Source of the DNA: Simonsiella sp051414845
GTDB lineage: Bacteria > Pseudomonadota > Gammaproteobacteria > Burkholderiales > Neisseriaceae
Direction of reading: 5' to 3'
Length of the DNA: 64,000 nt
NCBI GenBank assembly: GCA_051414845.1
Contig: CP183313.1
Span: 620,001-684,000 of the forward strand
Under the pieces are notes generated by a model. That model did no database searches. It saw nothing but the letters and a program-made list of their open reading frames with translations, and was not told where the DNA came from. The translations under genes were made by a program, and so were the position numbers. Shown here piece after piece: positions 35,242 to 43,928 of the stretch (position 1 is its first letter; each line of letters starts with the position of its first letter).

Positions 35242-37983
35242 TCAAACCAATTTCTTCAAACGATAAATCAAATCCAAAGCCTGTCGCGGCGTTAATTCAT
35301 CAGGATTGATGTCCAATAATTCTTCTTCCACCGCGCTCAAACTCAATTCATCTGCGATGTTTTCAGGCTGCGGGGCAAACAAATCCAATTGCCGCTCCGC
35401 TGCTTGCGTTTCTAATGCGCCCAACTGCTTCTGCGCCGCTTTCAACGCGCGTGGCGGCAAACCTGCCAATTTTGCTACCGCAATGCCATAACTTTTTTCT
35501 GCCGCGCCATCTTGTACATTGTGAAGAAAAACAATATCTTGCCCTTGCTCCAACGCCGACAAATGCCGATTAAACGCGCCCGCGTGGTTTTCAGGCAGCC
35601 TTGTTAATTCAAAATAATGCGTGGCAAACAAAGTGAGCGACTGATTTTTCTGCAATAAATGCTCTGCAATTGCGTGTGCCAATGCCAAACCGTCAAAAGT
35701 GGACGTACCGCGTCCGACTTCGTCCATTAAAACCAGCGATTGTGGCGTAGCGTGGTGCAGAATATACGCCGTTTCTGACATTTCTACCATAAACGTGGAA
35801 CGATTGCTCGCCAAATCATCGCTCGCGCCAATACGCGTAAAAATCTGGTCAATTGTACCAATCAGAGCGTGTTCTGCTGGCACAAAAGAGCCTGTGTGCG
35901 CTAAAAGCGTAATCAACGCCACCTGCCGCATATAAGTGGATTTGCCGCCCATATTAGGACCCGTCAGCAAACACAAACGCTGTGTCGCATTCAGGCGCGT
36001 ATCGTTGGGCGTAAAATGTGTAACCTGTTGTTCTACCACAGGATGTCGTCCACCAACAATCACAATCTCGTGGCTGCCTGAAAACTGTGGCATCGCATAA
36101 TTTTTCGTCTGCGCCGTGTGCGCGAAACTGCATAACACGTCCAAAGTCGCCGCCGCTTTTGCCGCCTGCTGTACCGCATTTAAGGCAGCCTGTAACTGGG
36201 TAAGCAATTGTTCATACAAAACTTTTTCCAAAGCCAACGCCTTGTCCTGCGCCGCCAAAAATTTGTCTTCAAACGCCTTCAATTCGGGCGTGATAAACCG
36301 CTCCGCATTTTTCAGCGTTTGGCGGCGTTGATAATCGCTAGGTGCTTCATCTGCTTGATTTTTTGACAATTCAATATAAAAACCATGCACGCGATTAAAT
36401 TCCACTTTCAGCGTGGATAATTGCGTGCGCTCGCGTTCGCGCTGCTCCAATTCGTGTAAAAAATCATCGCCATGCGTTTGTAAATGGCGTAATTCATCTA
36501 ACTCATTGTTGTAATTATTGTTTATTACCCCGCCATCTTTCAGCCAAACGGACGGTTCGGGCAACAAAGCAGCCTGCAATAATTCGCCAATCGGTTTGGT
36601 GGCAGGAAAACACGCCGTCAGCGTATCCAGTAAAGGGCTGTTTGGTAAACGAATGTCTTGTAAAACTGCCAAACTATCGCGCAACGCCGACAAATCACGC
36701 GGACGCGCCGTGCCAAGCGCAATTCGCGCGGCAATGCGTTCCATATCGGCGATGTTTTTCAGGCTGCCTGAAATTTCTTCGCGGGATTGTGAATTTCCAG
36801 CCATCTGCTCCCTCCCCTGCGGGGCGGGGGAGGGCTGGGGTGGGGACGAGAGACTTGATTTTGCAGCAGAATTTTCATTCTCCGCATGAGATTGCCCCCA
36901 CCCTAACCCTCCACCGCTAGCGGCGGGGGAGGGGACAGATTGCGGCGTGTAGTTCACATTCGCGGCAGATTGCAGGCAGCCTGAAAACGTGTTGCCCGAA
37001 ATCAAGGCTTGCACCGCGTCCAAACGCGCCTGAATATGCGCCCGATTGCGTAACGGATGATGCAACCAATGCGCCAACAAACGGCTGCCCATGTGCGTAA
37101 CACATTCATCTAAAACAGAAAAAAGCGTGGGCGATTTTTTGCCGCTTAAAGTTGCCGTGATTTCCAAATTGCGGCGCGTGGCAGCGTCCAGCTCGATGAA
37201 CTGATTTTCCGATTCCAGCGTCAGCGCATCCATGTGCGGCGGAAGTTGATTTTGAGTTAATTTCAAATAGTTAAGCAACGCGCCCGCCGCCGAAATCGCC
37301 ACCGAATGCGTGTCCAAATCCAAGCCAAAAGCGCGCAAATCTTGGCTGCCAAAATAGTCGGTTAATAATTTGAACGCGGTATCGGGCGCAAATTGCCATG
37401 AATTTAAACGGCTTACGGGGATTTTCGGGCAGTTTTCAGGCAGCCTGAAATTGGAATCACACAACAATTCAGACACTTGCAAACGTGCTAATTCATCGAC
37501 TAACTTATTGATGTCAATGATTTTGGCGCGAAATTCGCCGCTTTCCAACGCCGCCCACGCCAACGCGCTTTGTTTTTTACCGACACACAGCGCGGCGATT
37601 CGGTTCGTTTCCTTGTCTTCCAATAGCGCGGAATCGGTCAGCGTGCCAGCCGTTACGATGCGCACAACTTTGCGTTCTACGATTTTTGCCGCGCCCACTT
37701 CGCCCACTTGTTCGCAAATCGCCACGCTGTGCCCAAGTTTCACGAGTTTCGCCAAATGTTGTTCCACCGCGTGATACGGCACGCCCGCCATTTTAATCGG
37801 TTCGCCCAAATGCGTGCCGCGCGTGGTAAGCGTGATGTCCAGCAGTTTCGCCGCTTCCACCGCGTCGTCAAAAAACAGCTCGTAAAAATCGCCCATGCGA
37901 TAAAACACCAATTTATCAGGGTGTTGCTCTTTAATCGCAAGGTATTGCTGCATCATCGGCGATGGCGGTTTTACGGCACTCAT
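35242..37983 (-). CDS. mutS: DNA mismatch repair protein MutS with a repeat-derived insertion
   Basis: Mismatch-recognition ATPase, 913 aa against about 855-865 expected. Mismatch wedge KLVFYRMGDFYELFFDD (Phe-x-Glu as YEL context) near 20-36, Walker A GPNMGGKST near 675, Walker B LVLMDEVGRGTSTFDG. Residues about 332-409 (SGCLQ..SGSLK) are not MutS-like: they are coded by two DUS and a pair of inverted GC-rich repeats. The insertion sits at the start of the lever region, just before DMERIAARIALGTARPRDL. The frame is kept, so the protein may still work, but this needs a functional look. Confidence 0.93.
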   Translation of the reverse strand: MSAVKPPSPMMQQYLAIKEQHPDKLVFYRMGDFYELFFDDAVEAAKLLDITLTTRGTHLGEPIKMAGVPYHAVEQHLAKLVKLGHSVAICEQVGEVGAAKIVERKVVRIVTAGTLTDSALLEDKETNRIAALCVGKKQSALAWAALESGEFRAKIIDINKLVDELARLQVSELLCDSNFRLPENCPKIPVSRLNSWQFAPDTAFKLLTDYFGSQDLRAFGLDLDTHSVAISAAGALLNYLKLTQNQLPPHMDALTLESENQFIELDAATRRNLEITATLSGKKSPTLFSVLDECVTHMGSRLLAHWLHHPLRNRAHIQARLDAVQALISGNTFSGCLQSAANVNYTPQSVPSPAASGGGLGWGQSHAENENSAAKSSLSSPPQPSPAPQGREQMAGNSQSREEISGSLKNIADMERIAARIALGTARPRDLSALRDSLAVLQDIRLPNSPLLDTLTACFPATKPIGELLQAALLPEPSVWLKDGGVINNNYNNELDELRHLQTHGDDFLHELEQRERERTQLSTLKVEFNRVHGFYIELSKNQADEAPSDYQRRQTLKNAERFITPELKAFEDKFLAAQDKALALEKVLYEQLLTQLQAALNAVQQAAKAAATLDVLCSFAHTAQTKNYAMPQFSGSHEIVIVGGRHPVVEQQVTHFTPNDTRLNATQRLCLLTGPNMGGKSTYMRQVALITLLAHTGSFVPAEHALIGTIDQIFTRIGASDDLASNRSTFMVEMSETAYILHHATPQSLVLMDEVGRGTSTFDGLALAHAIAEHLLQKNQSLTLFATHYFELTRLPENHAGAFNRHLSALEQGQDIVFLHNVQDGAAEKSYGIAVAKLAGLPPRALKAAQKQLGALETQAAERQLDLFAPQPENIADELSLSAVEEELLDINPDELTPRQALDLIYRLKKLV
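36756..36990. repeat. DUS-bounded repeat insertion inside mutS
   Basis: About 235 bp with a DUS at each end (36758-36773 and 36973-36987). Between them lie two inverted copies of a GC-rich palindromic repeat (about 36808-36848 and 36894-36941; CCCTCCCC..GGGGAGGG..GGGGTGGGG). Such REP-like repeats are usually intergenic. The length keeps the mutS frame open. Confidence 0.85.
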
Positions 37984-38080
37984 GGCTATCTCAACATCAA
38001 AAAAAGAGCGCGATTTTAACGGATTTCAGGCTGCCTGAATATGCTTAGGCGGTATGAAAATTTGCGTGGGATGACGATTT

Positions 38081-38172
38081 TATCGTGACTTAATTCAGAA
38101 GCCTATGCGTTGTGAGCTTTCTGATGTGACAAATGTATGGTGTGTGTTGTTGCCTTACTTTAATTCACTCTA
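38081..38172. repeat. Degenerate Correia-like element
   Basis: Left end TATCGTGACTTAATT and right end TTAATTCACTCTA, with inner GCGTTGTGAGC and TTGTTGCCTTACTT echoing the Correia core. About 92 bp, more diverged than the 106-bp copies. Confidence 0.55.
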
Positions 38173-38323
38173 CTTTTCGATGGCTTCAATGTCTTTTAAT
38201 TTTATGTAAATTTTGTTCATGCGTTTCACAAGATAAAGTTTTGTGGCTACAATCGCGCCTTTATTTTCTCGTATAGTGAATGTAAATAGCTAATCTGTGG
38301 CGTTGTTCGTCGGCATATATAGC

Positions 38324-38491
38324 ACTAGGGGCTAATGACAATTTGGGCGCGATGTTGGTTTTGCAGATAAATTCGTTCAATTCAAGGCGAAAATGCGAGC
38401 CAATGCCGTCGATTGGCGAGTATTTTCAACACAGAATTGGACGAATTTAGCGCAAAATCCAACCGCGAACGAATTGTCATTAGCCCCTAGT
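38324..38491. repeat. 168-bp fold-back (near-complete palindrome) element
   Basis: Perfect 19-bp ends ACTAGGGGCTAATGACAAT and complement; the whole unit can fold into one imperfect hairpin around GAAAATGCGAGCCAAT / ATTGGCGAGTATTTTC. Same architecture as the element at 61147-61309. Confidence 0.8.
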
Positions 38492-38590
38492 TGTTGCCTT
38501 ATGTTTTATTTGCTATTTGTTGGGTCAGGCTGAGCTCTTTGGTTTTTCAGGCAGCCTGAAAGGAATTTATTTTATTGGATTGAGCGTGTT

Positions 38591-39925
38591 ATGTTTAAAT
38601 ATCTTTTTGTTTCCAAAAAAATTTCTTTTTCTATTGTTCTATTAAGCGCTTTAATTTTAGCAGCGTGTTCTACTACAGCACCTACTGGGCAAGTTGCTAT
38701 GCCGTCCAATCTTCCTAATGTTTATACAGGTAATGCCAATGGGGTTTCTTTGGGTTATACGCATAACACAGGTCCTGCCACTTATCGCAGCGTGAGTTTT
38801 GGCGAATTGCCGCAATGGCAAAGTCAGCCTTTTGCTGGCAGTTTGGCGGCGTTTAAAAATAGCTGCCTGAAATTATCGGCACAAGCGGGATGGCAGAATG
38901 TATGTGCACAAGCTGCGCGTGTGCCTAATGACCATGCGGCGGCAAAATCTTTTTTTGAACAATATTTTACGCCTTGGCAAGTGAGCCAGAATGGTCAAGT
39001 AGGCGGCACGATTACAGGTTATTATGAGCCTGTATTGGAAGGCGATGTTCGTCAAACTGCACGCGCACGTTTCCCGATTTATGGCGTGCCGCGTGATTTT
39101 GTTTCGGTATCGTTGCCTGCTAATTTGCGCAACAGCAAAGGTAGCGTGCGCATTGCACAAACTGGTGCAAACAGCGGTGAAATTCGTAGCAATGGTCAAT
39201 ATGTTGCGAATTTAGGGCAGTTTGCAAAAACGGCTTCAACGACTTCGCTAAAAGGTCGCTTTGTGGGCAACCAATTTGTGCCGTATTACACGCGTCATCA
39301 GATTAATGGCGGTGCGCTGGATAATCGTGCGCCGATTTTGGGCTATGCCAATGACCCAGTGGAATTATTTTTCTTGCATATTCAAGGCTCTGGACGTTTG
39401 CGCACACCCGATGGGCGTTATGTGCGTTTAGGTTTTGCGGATAACAATGGTTTTGCCTATACGTCGATTGGTCGCTATATGGCAGACCGCGGTTATTTGC
39501 CGCTGTCGCAAACTTCTATGCAAAGCATTAAGGCTTATTTGGCGGCAAATCCAAATCGCTTGGCGGAAGTGTTGGGACAAAACCCGCGTTATATTTTCTT
39601 CCGTCCGCTAACAGGCGCGGCGGAACAAGGGCCGATTGGCGCGTTGGGCGTACCGCTCACAGGCGAATTTTCAGGCGCGGTAGATAAACATCATATTACT
39701 TTGGGCGCGCCTTTGTTTGTGGCGACCACTCATCCTGATACGCGTCAGGGTTTGAACCGTTTGATTGTGGCGCAAGATACAGGCTCAGCAATTAAAGGGC
39801 CTGTGCGCGTGGATTATTTCTGGGGTTATGGTGATGCGGCAGGACAAACGGCAGGTAAACAGAAATATACGGGTTATGTATGGCAATTGTTGCCGCATGG
39901 TGTGTTACCGCAATATCGCCCTTGA
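38591..39925 (+). CDS. mltA: Membrane-bound lytic transglycosylase A, lipoprotein
   Basis: Lipoprotein of 444 aa (the meningococcal antigen GNA33 is its homologue) that cleaves glycan strands of peptidoglycan. Signal peptide with lipobox LAAC (about 23-26), MltA barrel domain GYYEPVLEGD onwards, and the 3D domain with the catalytic Asp D396 in AQDTGSAIKGP and the motif VDYFWGYGDAAG. Longest plausible ATG used. A DUS lies just upstream. Monocistronic. Confidence 0.93.
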   Translation: MFKYLFVSKKISFSIVLLSALILAACSTTAPTGQVAMPSNLPNVYTGNANGVSLGYTHNTGPATYRSVSFGELPQWQSQPFAGSLAAFKNSCLKLSAQAGWQNVCAQAARVPNDHAAAKSFFEQYFTPWQVSQNGQVGGTITGYYEPVLEGDVRQTARARFPIYGVPRDFVSVSLPANLRNSKGSVRIAQTGANSGEIRSNGQYVANLGQFAKTASTTSLKGRFVGNQFVPYYTRHQINGGALDNRAPILGYANDPVELFFLHIQGSGRLRTPDGRYVRLGFADNNGFAYTSIGRYMADRGYLPLSQTSMQSIKAYLAANPNRLAEVLGQNPRYIFFRPLTGAAEQGPIGALGVPLTGEFSGAVDKHHITLGAPLFVATTHPDTRQGLNRLIVAQDTGSAIKGPVRVDYFWGYGDAAGQTAGKQKYTGYVWQLLPHGVLPQYRP

Positions 39926-40034
39926 TTGTGTTTGAGAAAGCAAAACAAAACTGCGCGAGATAGCATCATGCGGTTTTTGTTTTAGGCTGAAACCTTTGCA
40001 AAACGCTTTCAGGCAGCCTAAAAATCACTTTAAT

Positions 40035-40140
40035 CGTCATTCTCGCGCAGGTGAGAATCCGCTTTTGCTTTTGAGTTTCTGTTTTTTATCAGCGGTTTGT
40101 GAATAGTAATGATAGATTCCCGCCTACGCGGGAATGACGG
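40035..40140. repeat. NIME-like repeat with flanking dRS3-like motifs, copy 2
   Basis: Left motif CGTCATTCTCGCGCAGG, right motif GATTCCCGCCTACGCGGG; the right one is a perfect dRS3-like ATTCCC-N8-GGGAAT. Interior homologous to 33161-33268. Confidence 0.82.
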
Positions 40141-40155
40141 TAGTTTTTCTGTTTC

Positions 40156-40189
40156 AGGCAGCCTGAAACGAAGTTCAGTGCAGCTAAAA
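40156..40189 (+). repeat. 34-bp DUS-extended repeat, copy 3
   Basis: DUS followed by CGAAGTTCAGTGCAGCTAAAA; see copies at 17567 and 33283. Confidence 0.8.
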
Positions 40190-40287
40190 GGTTTTGCAAG
40201 GTTTCAGGCTGCTTGAAAGCCATAAAATAAAGAAGCGCGCATTATCAACTTTGCAAAAGGAAATATATAGTTGCAGAATTAAACATA

Positions 40288-40319
40288 AAAAAACGAGTGT
40301 TTTTATCCACTCGTTTTTT
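40288..40319. terminator. Bidirectional terminator between mltA and the BI-1 gene
   Basis: AAAAAACGAGTG (40288-40299), 8-base loop, CACTCGTTTTTT (40308-40319). Perfect stem with T-runs on both strands; ends 11 bases from the BI-1 family stop. Confidence 0.88.
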
Positions 40320-40329
40320 GTCATCAATC

Positions 40330-41016
40330 TTAATCTTCGCCCGCAAATGACAGCAACAATTGCAACAAGCTGCTGAAAATATTGTAAAGCGAGATGAAAA
40401 TCGTCAAAGCCGCGCTGATGTAGCTGTCTTCCCCACCTTCAATCACGGTGCGAATTTGCCACATAATCAGCAATGAGCTGAAAATCACAAAAACGCCTGA
40501 AATTGTTAAAGACAAAACTGGCAGTTGCAAGAAAATATTTGCCACGACACCAATCATCAAAACAATCGCACCTGTGCTTAAAAATTTGCCCAAAGCATTG
40601 CTATTGAAGTTGGCTTTACGCGCCAAAGCTGCCATCGTGAAAAATACGCCAGCAGTCATCATGGCGGCAACCGCCACCAATTGGCTGCCATTGCTGAACA
40701 TGCTGCTAAATTGCAACAATGGACCTAAGAAAATGCCCATGCCGAATGTGAAAATCATCAATAAAACCACGCCTGTTTGGCTGTAGCGATTTTTCTCAAT
40801 GGCAAAACACATGCCGTAAAAGAAGGCGAACATCACGCCAATGGCCACCCAGCGGTTGCCAATCATCATGAGCGGATTAAACATCATGCTCACAAAAGCC
40901 CCTGCCGCAGCAGGTAAAAAAGATAAAGCCAATAAACCATAAGTTTTTTGCAGCAACGCCTCTTGGGTAGAAACTTGTGTGCCGGTGCTGGCATAGTTAT
41001 GAATGTCGTTTTGCAT
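40330..41016 (-). CDS. Bax inhibitor-1 / YccA family membrane protein
   Basis: Membrane protein of 228 aa with seven predicted helices, BI-1 (TMBIM) family, related to E. coli YccA, which modulates FtsH. The acidic pair typical of the pH-sensing region is less clear here. The family signature near the C-terminus is YISAALTIFISLYNIFSSLL. Its role is probably in membrane protein quality control or ion leak; not proven. Monocistronic. Confidence 0.85.
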   Translation of the reverse strand: MQNDIHNYASTGTQVSTQEALLQKTYGLLALSFLPAAAGAFVSMMFNPLMMIGNRWVAIGVMFAFFYGMCFAIEKNRYSQTGVVLLMIFTFGMGIFLGPLLQFSSMFSNGSQLVAVAAMMTAGVFFTMAALARKANFNSNALGKFLSTGAIVLMIGVVANIFLQLPVLSLTISGVFVIFSSLLIMWQIRTVIEGGEDSYISAALTIFISLYNIFSSLLQLLLSFAGED

Positions 41017-41175
41017 CGGTAGTCCTTCAAATAAAAAAGGTGTGTTGTAAAAAAATGGCTTTCAGGCTGCCTGAAAGCCAAATGGAGTATATCATAAGTA
41101 TTCTAAAAATCTAATCAAAATACAATTAGGCTGCCTGAAAATCATAAGCTTTCAGGCAGCCTAATAAATCGCGGA

Positions 41176-42576
41176 TTAGTCCGCCAATTTGGCATTCACA
41201 TCACGCAAAGCCGTGCGCAAACCTTCTTCAATCACAGGATGATAGAACGGCATTTCCAGCATTTGCGGAATCGTCATCTGCATTTGGTGTGCCCAAGCGA
41301 GCAAGTGTGCCAAGTGTTCCGCATCAGGACCGACGATTTCCGCGCCCAAGAAGCGTTTGCTTGTGCGGTCGGCATACACACGCATATGACCTTGGTTTAC
41401 GAGCATGACGCGGCTACGACCTTGATTTTTAAACGATACTTCACCAATTGCCAATTTCTCGCCGTATTCTTTTTCCAATTGTGCAAAACGCGTGCCAATG
41501 CTGGCGATTTGCGGGTTGGTGAACACCACGCCAATCATGCTGCGGCGCAAACCGTTTTCAATGTTGGGGTATTGACCGGCGTTGTCACCCGCAATTTTAC
41601 CTTGGTCGCTGGCTTCGTGTAGCAAAGCCAATTGGTTAGACGCGTCGCCTGCGATGAAAATGTGCGGAATGCTGGTTTGCATGGTTTTTGGATTGGCAAC
41701 AGGTACGCCTCGTGAATCCAATTCAATCTTCAAGTTTTCTAAACCTAAATTGTCTACATTCGGGCGACGACCGATAGCAGAGAGCGCGTAATCCGCGATG
41801 AATTCGCCGCTTTCGCCGTCTTGCGTCCAGTTTACTTTGACTTTGCCGTCGTCTGTGAGCGACACTTCACTTTTTGCGTCCAAATGCAAAGGAATTTCCG
41901 CACCAAAAATCGCTTTGGCTTGTTCCATCACGACAGGGTCGGTAATGCCGCCCAATGCGCCTCCAATGCCGAAAATCTCTACGCGCACGCCCAAACGACT
42001 CAAAGCTTGTCCCAATTCCAAACCAATCACGCCCGGCCCGAATACGGCAACGCTTTCAGGCAGCGTGTTCCATGAAAACACGTCGTCGTTGATGATAACT
42101 TTGTCGCCCAAAGCACGGAAATTATCAGGAATCAAGGGGCGCGAACCTGTGGCAATCACAATGCGGTCGGCTTTGATTTCGGTGTGGTCGTCGATTTGAA
42201 TCGCGTGCTCGTCCACAAAACGCGCGTTGCCCATAATGCGACGCTCGGCAGGCCACGCTTCTACATCTTCCAACACGAAACCAACAAAACGGTCGCGTTC
42301 GGATTTAACGCGATTCATCACTTCTTCGCCGTTTACCTTGATAGACGATTTGTCCAAATGCACGCCAAATGGGTCGGTGTGCAAGGCGTGATGACGCGCT
42401 TCGGCTGCGGCAATCAATAATTTAGACGGCATACAACCCACGCGCGCGCAGGTTGTGCCAAATACATTGCCTTCAATTAAATACACATCATCGGTAAAAC
42501 GGCGCGCATTGCGAAACGCGCCCATGCCTGCCGTACCGCCGCCAATCACAACGACATCTGCTGTTAGTTTTTTCAT
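41176..42576 (-). CDS. Class I pyridine nucleotide-disulfide oxidoreductase (dihydrolipoamide dehydrogenase-like)
   Basis: FAD enzyme of 466 aa. N-terminal FAD motif VVIGGGTAGMGAF, redox disulfide in GTTCARVGCMPSK, NAD-binding FGPGVIGLELGQALSRLG, second FAD motif IFIAGDASN, and dimer-domain active site HPVIEEGLRTAL. The CARVGC spacing (C-x4-C) is right, though the sequence differs from the CLNVGC of PDH-linked Lpd. It is not beside 2-oxoacid dehydrogenase genes, so it may be a stand-alone dihydrolipoyl or other disulfide reductase. Confidence 0.82.
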   Translation of the reverse strand: MKKLTADVVVIGGGTAGMGAFRNARRFTDDVYLIEGNVFGTTCARVGCMPSKLLIAAAEARHHALHTDPFGVHLDKSSIKVNGEEVMNRVKSERDRFVGFVLEDVEAWPAERRIMGNARFVDEHAIQIDDHTEIKADRIVIATGSRPLIPDNFRALGDKVIINDDVFSWNTLPESVAVFGPGVIGLELGQALSRLGVRVEIFGIGGALGGITDPVVMEQAKAIFGAEIPLHLDAKSEVSLTDDGKVKVNWTQDGESGEFIADYALSAIGRRPNVDNLGLENLKIELDSRGVPVANPKTMQTSIPHIFIAGDASNQLALLHEASDQGKIAGDNAGQYPNIENGLRRSMIGVVFTNPQIASIGTRFAQLEKEYGEKLAIGEVSFKNQGRSRVMLVNQGHMRVYADRTSKRFLGAEIVGPDAEHLAHLLAWAHQMQMTIPQMLEMPFYHPVIEEGLRTALRDVNAKLAD

Positions 42577-42681
42577 GATAGTTAATCCTTATTGAAAATT
42601 AAATAATTATAAAATTATACTATAAAAAATGCTGTGGGATAAATTTTATTTATAATTGGTTTTTCAGGCTGCCTGAAACGC

Positions 42682-42787
42682 TATAGTCATTTTAAATACA
42701 AATAGTACAGCGTTGCCAACGCCCTTATGTACTAGATGTACACGGCGGGCGTTGTCGCCTTGTCCGTGTTAATTTGAAATGACCATA
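42682..42787 (+). repeat. Correia-like element, copy 3
   Basis: Exactly 106 bp, ends TATAGTCATTTTAAA and complement of TATGGTCATTTCAAA. Same core as copy 1 (GCGTTGCCAACGCCC, TTATGTACTAGATGTACACG, GTCGCCTTGTCC). It lies 21 bases beyond the ruvX stop. Confidence 0.87.
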
Positions 42788-42808
42788 ATTTGAGTGCAAT
42801 CAACGAAT

Positions 42809-43276
42809 TTACCCTGTAAACACACTTTCAACGCTGCCGTCAAAAAAACTCTGCAAAATCGCTTGGGCAGCAACTTGGTCAAGCATGGGCTTTTGTTTGC
42901 GCCCTTTTATGCCTGCTTGTTTAAGCAATTCTTCGGCGAGCACAGACGATAAGCGTTCGTCCACAAAGTAAATCGGTAATTTAAATCTGCCGTTTAAGCG
43001 ATGTCCGAATTTGCGCGCCAATTGTGTGAGTTCGTGTTCTGTGCCGTCTAAATGGGTGGGCAAGCCCACAACCAATCTTTCAGGCTGCCATTCTTGGATT
43101 AAGGCAGCAATTTTAGCGAATTTTTCGTCGTTGCTGCTGCCTGAAATGGTGATTAAGGGCGTGGCAATGCCTAAACTGCAATCGCCTTGCGCCACGCCTA
43201 TGCGCGTTTCGCCAAAATCAAAAGCTAAACACGCGCCTATTTGCGGCAAAAGGATGGATTCACGCATAGCCGCCAT
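42809..43276 (-). CDS. ruvX: Holliday junction resolvase-like RuvX/YqgF
   Basis: RNase H-fold protein of 155 aa, the YqgF family, implicated in 16S rRNA 5' maturation and recombination. Metal-binding Asp in AFDFGETRIGVAQG, Glu/Asp positions in VVGLPTHLDGTE and FVDERLSS, C-terminal acidic position in LDQVAAQAIL. Two ATG codons (43276 and 43267) are possible; either overlaps the algH stop. Translationally coupled to algH, the common yqgE-yqgF arrangement. Confidence 0.93.
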   Translation of the reverse strand: MAAMRESILLPQIGACLAFDFGETRIGVAQGDCSLGIATPLITISGSSNDEKFAKIAALIQEWQPERLVVGLPTHLDGTEHELTQLARKFGHRLNGRFKLPIYFVDERLSSVLAEELLKQAGIKGRKQKPMLDQVAAQAILQSFFDGSVESVFTG

Positions 43277-43811
43277 TGCTCATCAGGGTTTCGGGGCGAA
43301 TGCCGAGTTTGGATAATGCGGCGTTGTAGCGTTCTTCGGGCGGTGTTTGAAACAGGATTTGATGGTCGGCGGGGACGGTTAGCCATGAATTTTCGCTGAG
43401 TTCTTTTTCCAACTGCCCCGAGCTCCAGCTGGAATAACCAATGGTTAATAAAACATCTTTAACCGCATCATTTTCGTCGCCCAAATGTTCCAAAATATCG
43501 CGCGAGGTGGTGATGGCGGTTGTGTCGTCAATAATCAGGCTGCTTTGCCAGTTGCCAATTGGTGTGTGAATGACAAAACCGCGGTCGGTTTGCACGGGAC
43601 CGCCCATCATGACAAATTGGTCGCGAAAACGCTCGGGGACAGTTTTGGCGTCGGCGAAAAAGATAATGTCCATGCCGATGGGTGTGGGCTTATTGATGAT
43701 AACGCCCATGGCGCTGTCTTCGTTGTGTTCACACAAATAAACAACGCTTTCGCTGAAAAAGGGGTCATCAAGCGATGGCATGGCGATGAGAAAGTGGTTG
43801 CTTAAATTCAT
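43260..43811 (-). CDS. YqgE/AlgH family protein
   Basis: UPF0301 family protein of 183 aa (MPSLDDPFFSESVVYLCEHN, GVIINKP, MMGGPVQTDRGFVIH, GYSSWSSGQLE). Function is not settled; AlgH affects alginate regulation in Pseudomonas. Start ATG 43811 gives MNLSNHFLIAMPSL. It precedes and overlaps ruvX on the minus strand. Confidence 0.92.
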   Translation of the reverse strand: MNLSNHFLIAMPSLDDPFFSESVVYLCEHNEDSAMGVIINKPTPIGMDIIFFADAKTVPERFRDQFVMMGGPVQTDRGFVIHTPIGNWQSSLIIDDTTAITTSRDILEHLGDENDAVKDVLLTIGYSSWSSGQLEKELSENSWLTVPADHQILFQTPPEERYNAALSKLGIRPETLMSNGGYA

Positions 43812-43928
43812 TTTGATTGTTGTTGTTCCGTGAATAAGCGTTGATATGGGGTGATTAGTACGCGCTTTCAAGTTTTCAGGCTACCTGAACGATAAATTCT
43901 TTCAGGCAGCCTGAAAATTAATTTGTGC

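Larger units (their letters stand above)
37984..38590. other. Repeat-filled intergenic region between mutS and mltA
   Basis: No gene seen. It holds a DUS at 38023, a degenerate Correia-like element (38081-38172), a possible Correia left end (TATAGTGAATGTAAA, 38272), a 168-bp fold-back element (38324-38491) and a DUS near 38549 just before mltA. Confidence 0.65.
39988..40207. mobile_element. Non-autonomous IS derivative (MITE) enclosing a NIME-like repeat
   Basis: Ends are CTGAAACCTTTGCAAAAC (39988-40005) and the complement with one T missing (40191-40207); the left end is identical over 21 bases to the left end of the IS at 8010. Inside are a DUS, a NIME-like repeat with dRS3-like ends (40035-40140) and the third 34-bp DUS-extended repeat (40156-40189). 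No coding sequence. Confidence 0.7.
39926..40329. other. Intergenic region dominated by a MITE-like unit
   Basis: No gene seen. Contains the MITE-like unit at 39988-40207 with its NIME-like core, and the bidirectional terminator at 40288-40319. Confidence 0.65.

Noticed and set aside
36642..36920. Small frame over the mutS repeat region
   Set aside because: Arises from the repeat insertion; no coding signs of its own.
38324..38491. CRISPR-like or attenuator structure
   Set aside because: Only one inverted unit and no repeat-spacer order; it is a fold-back repeat.
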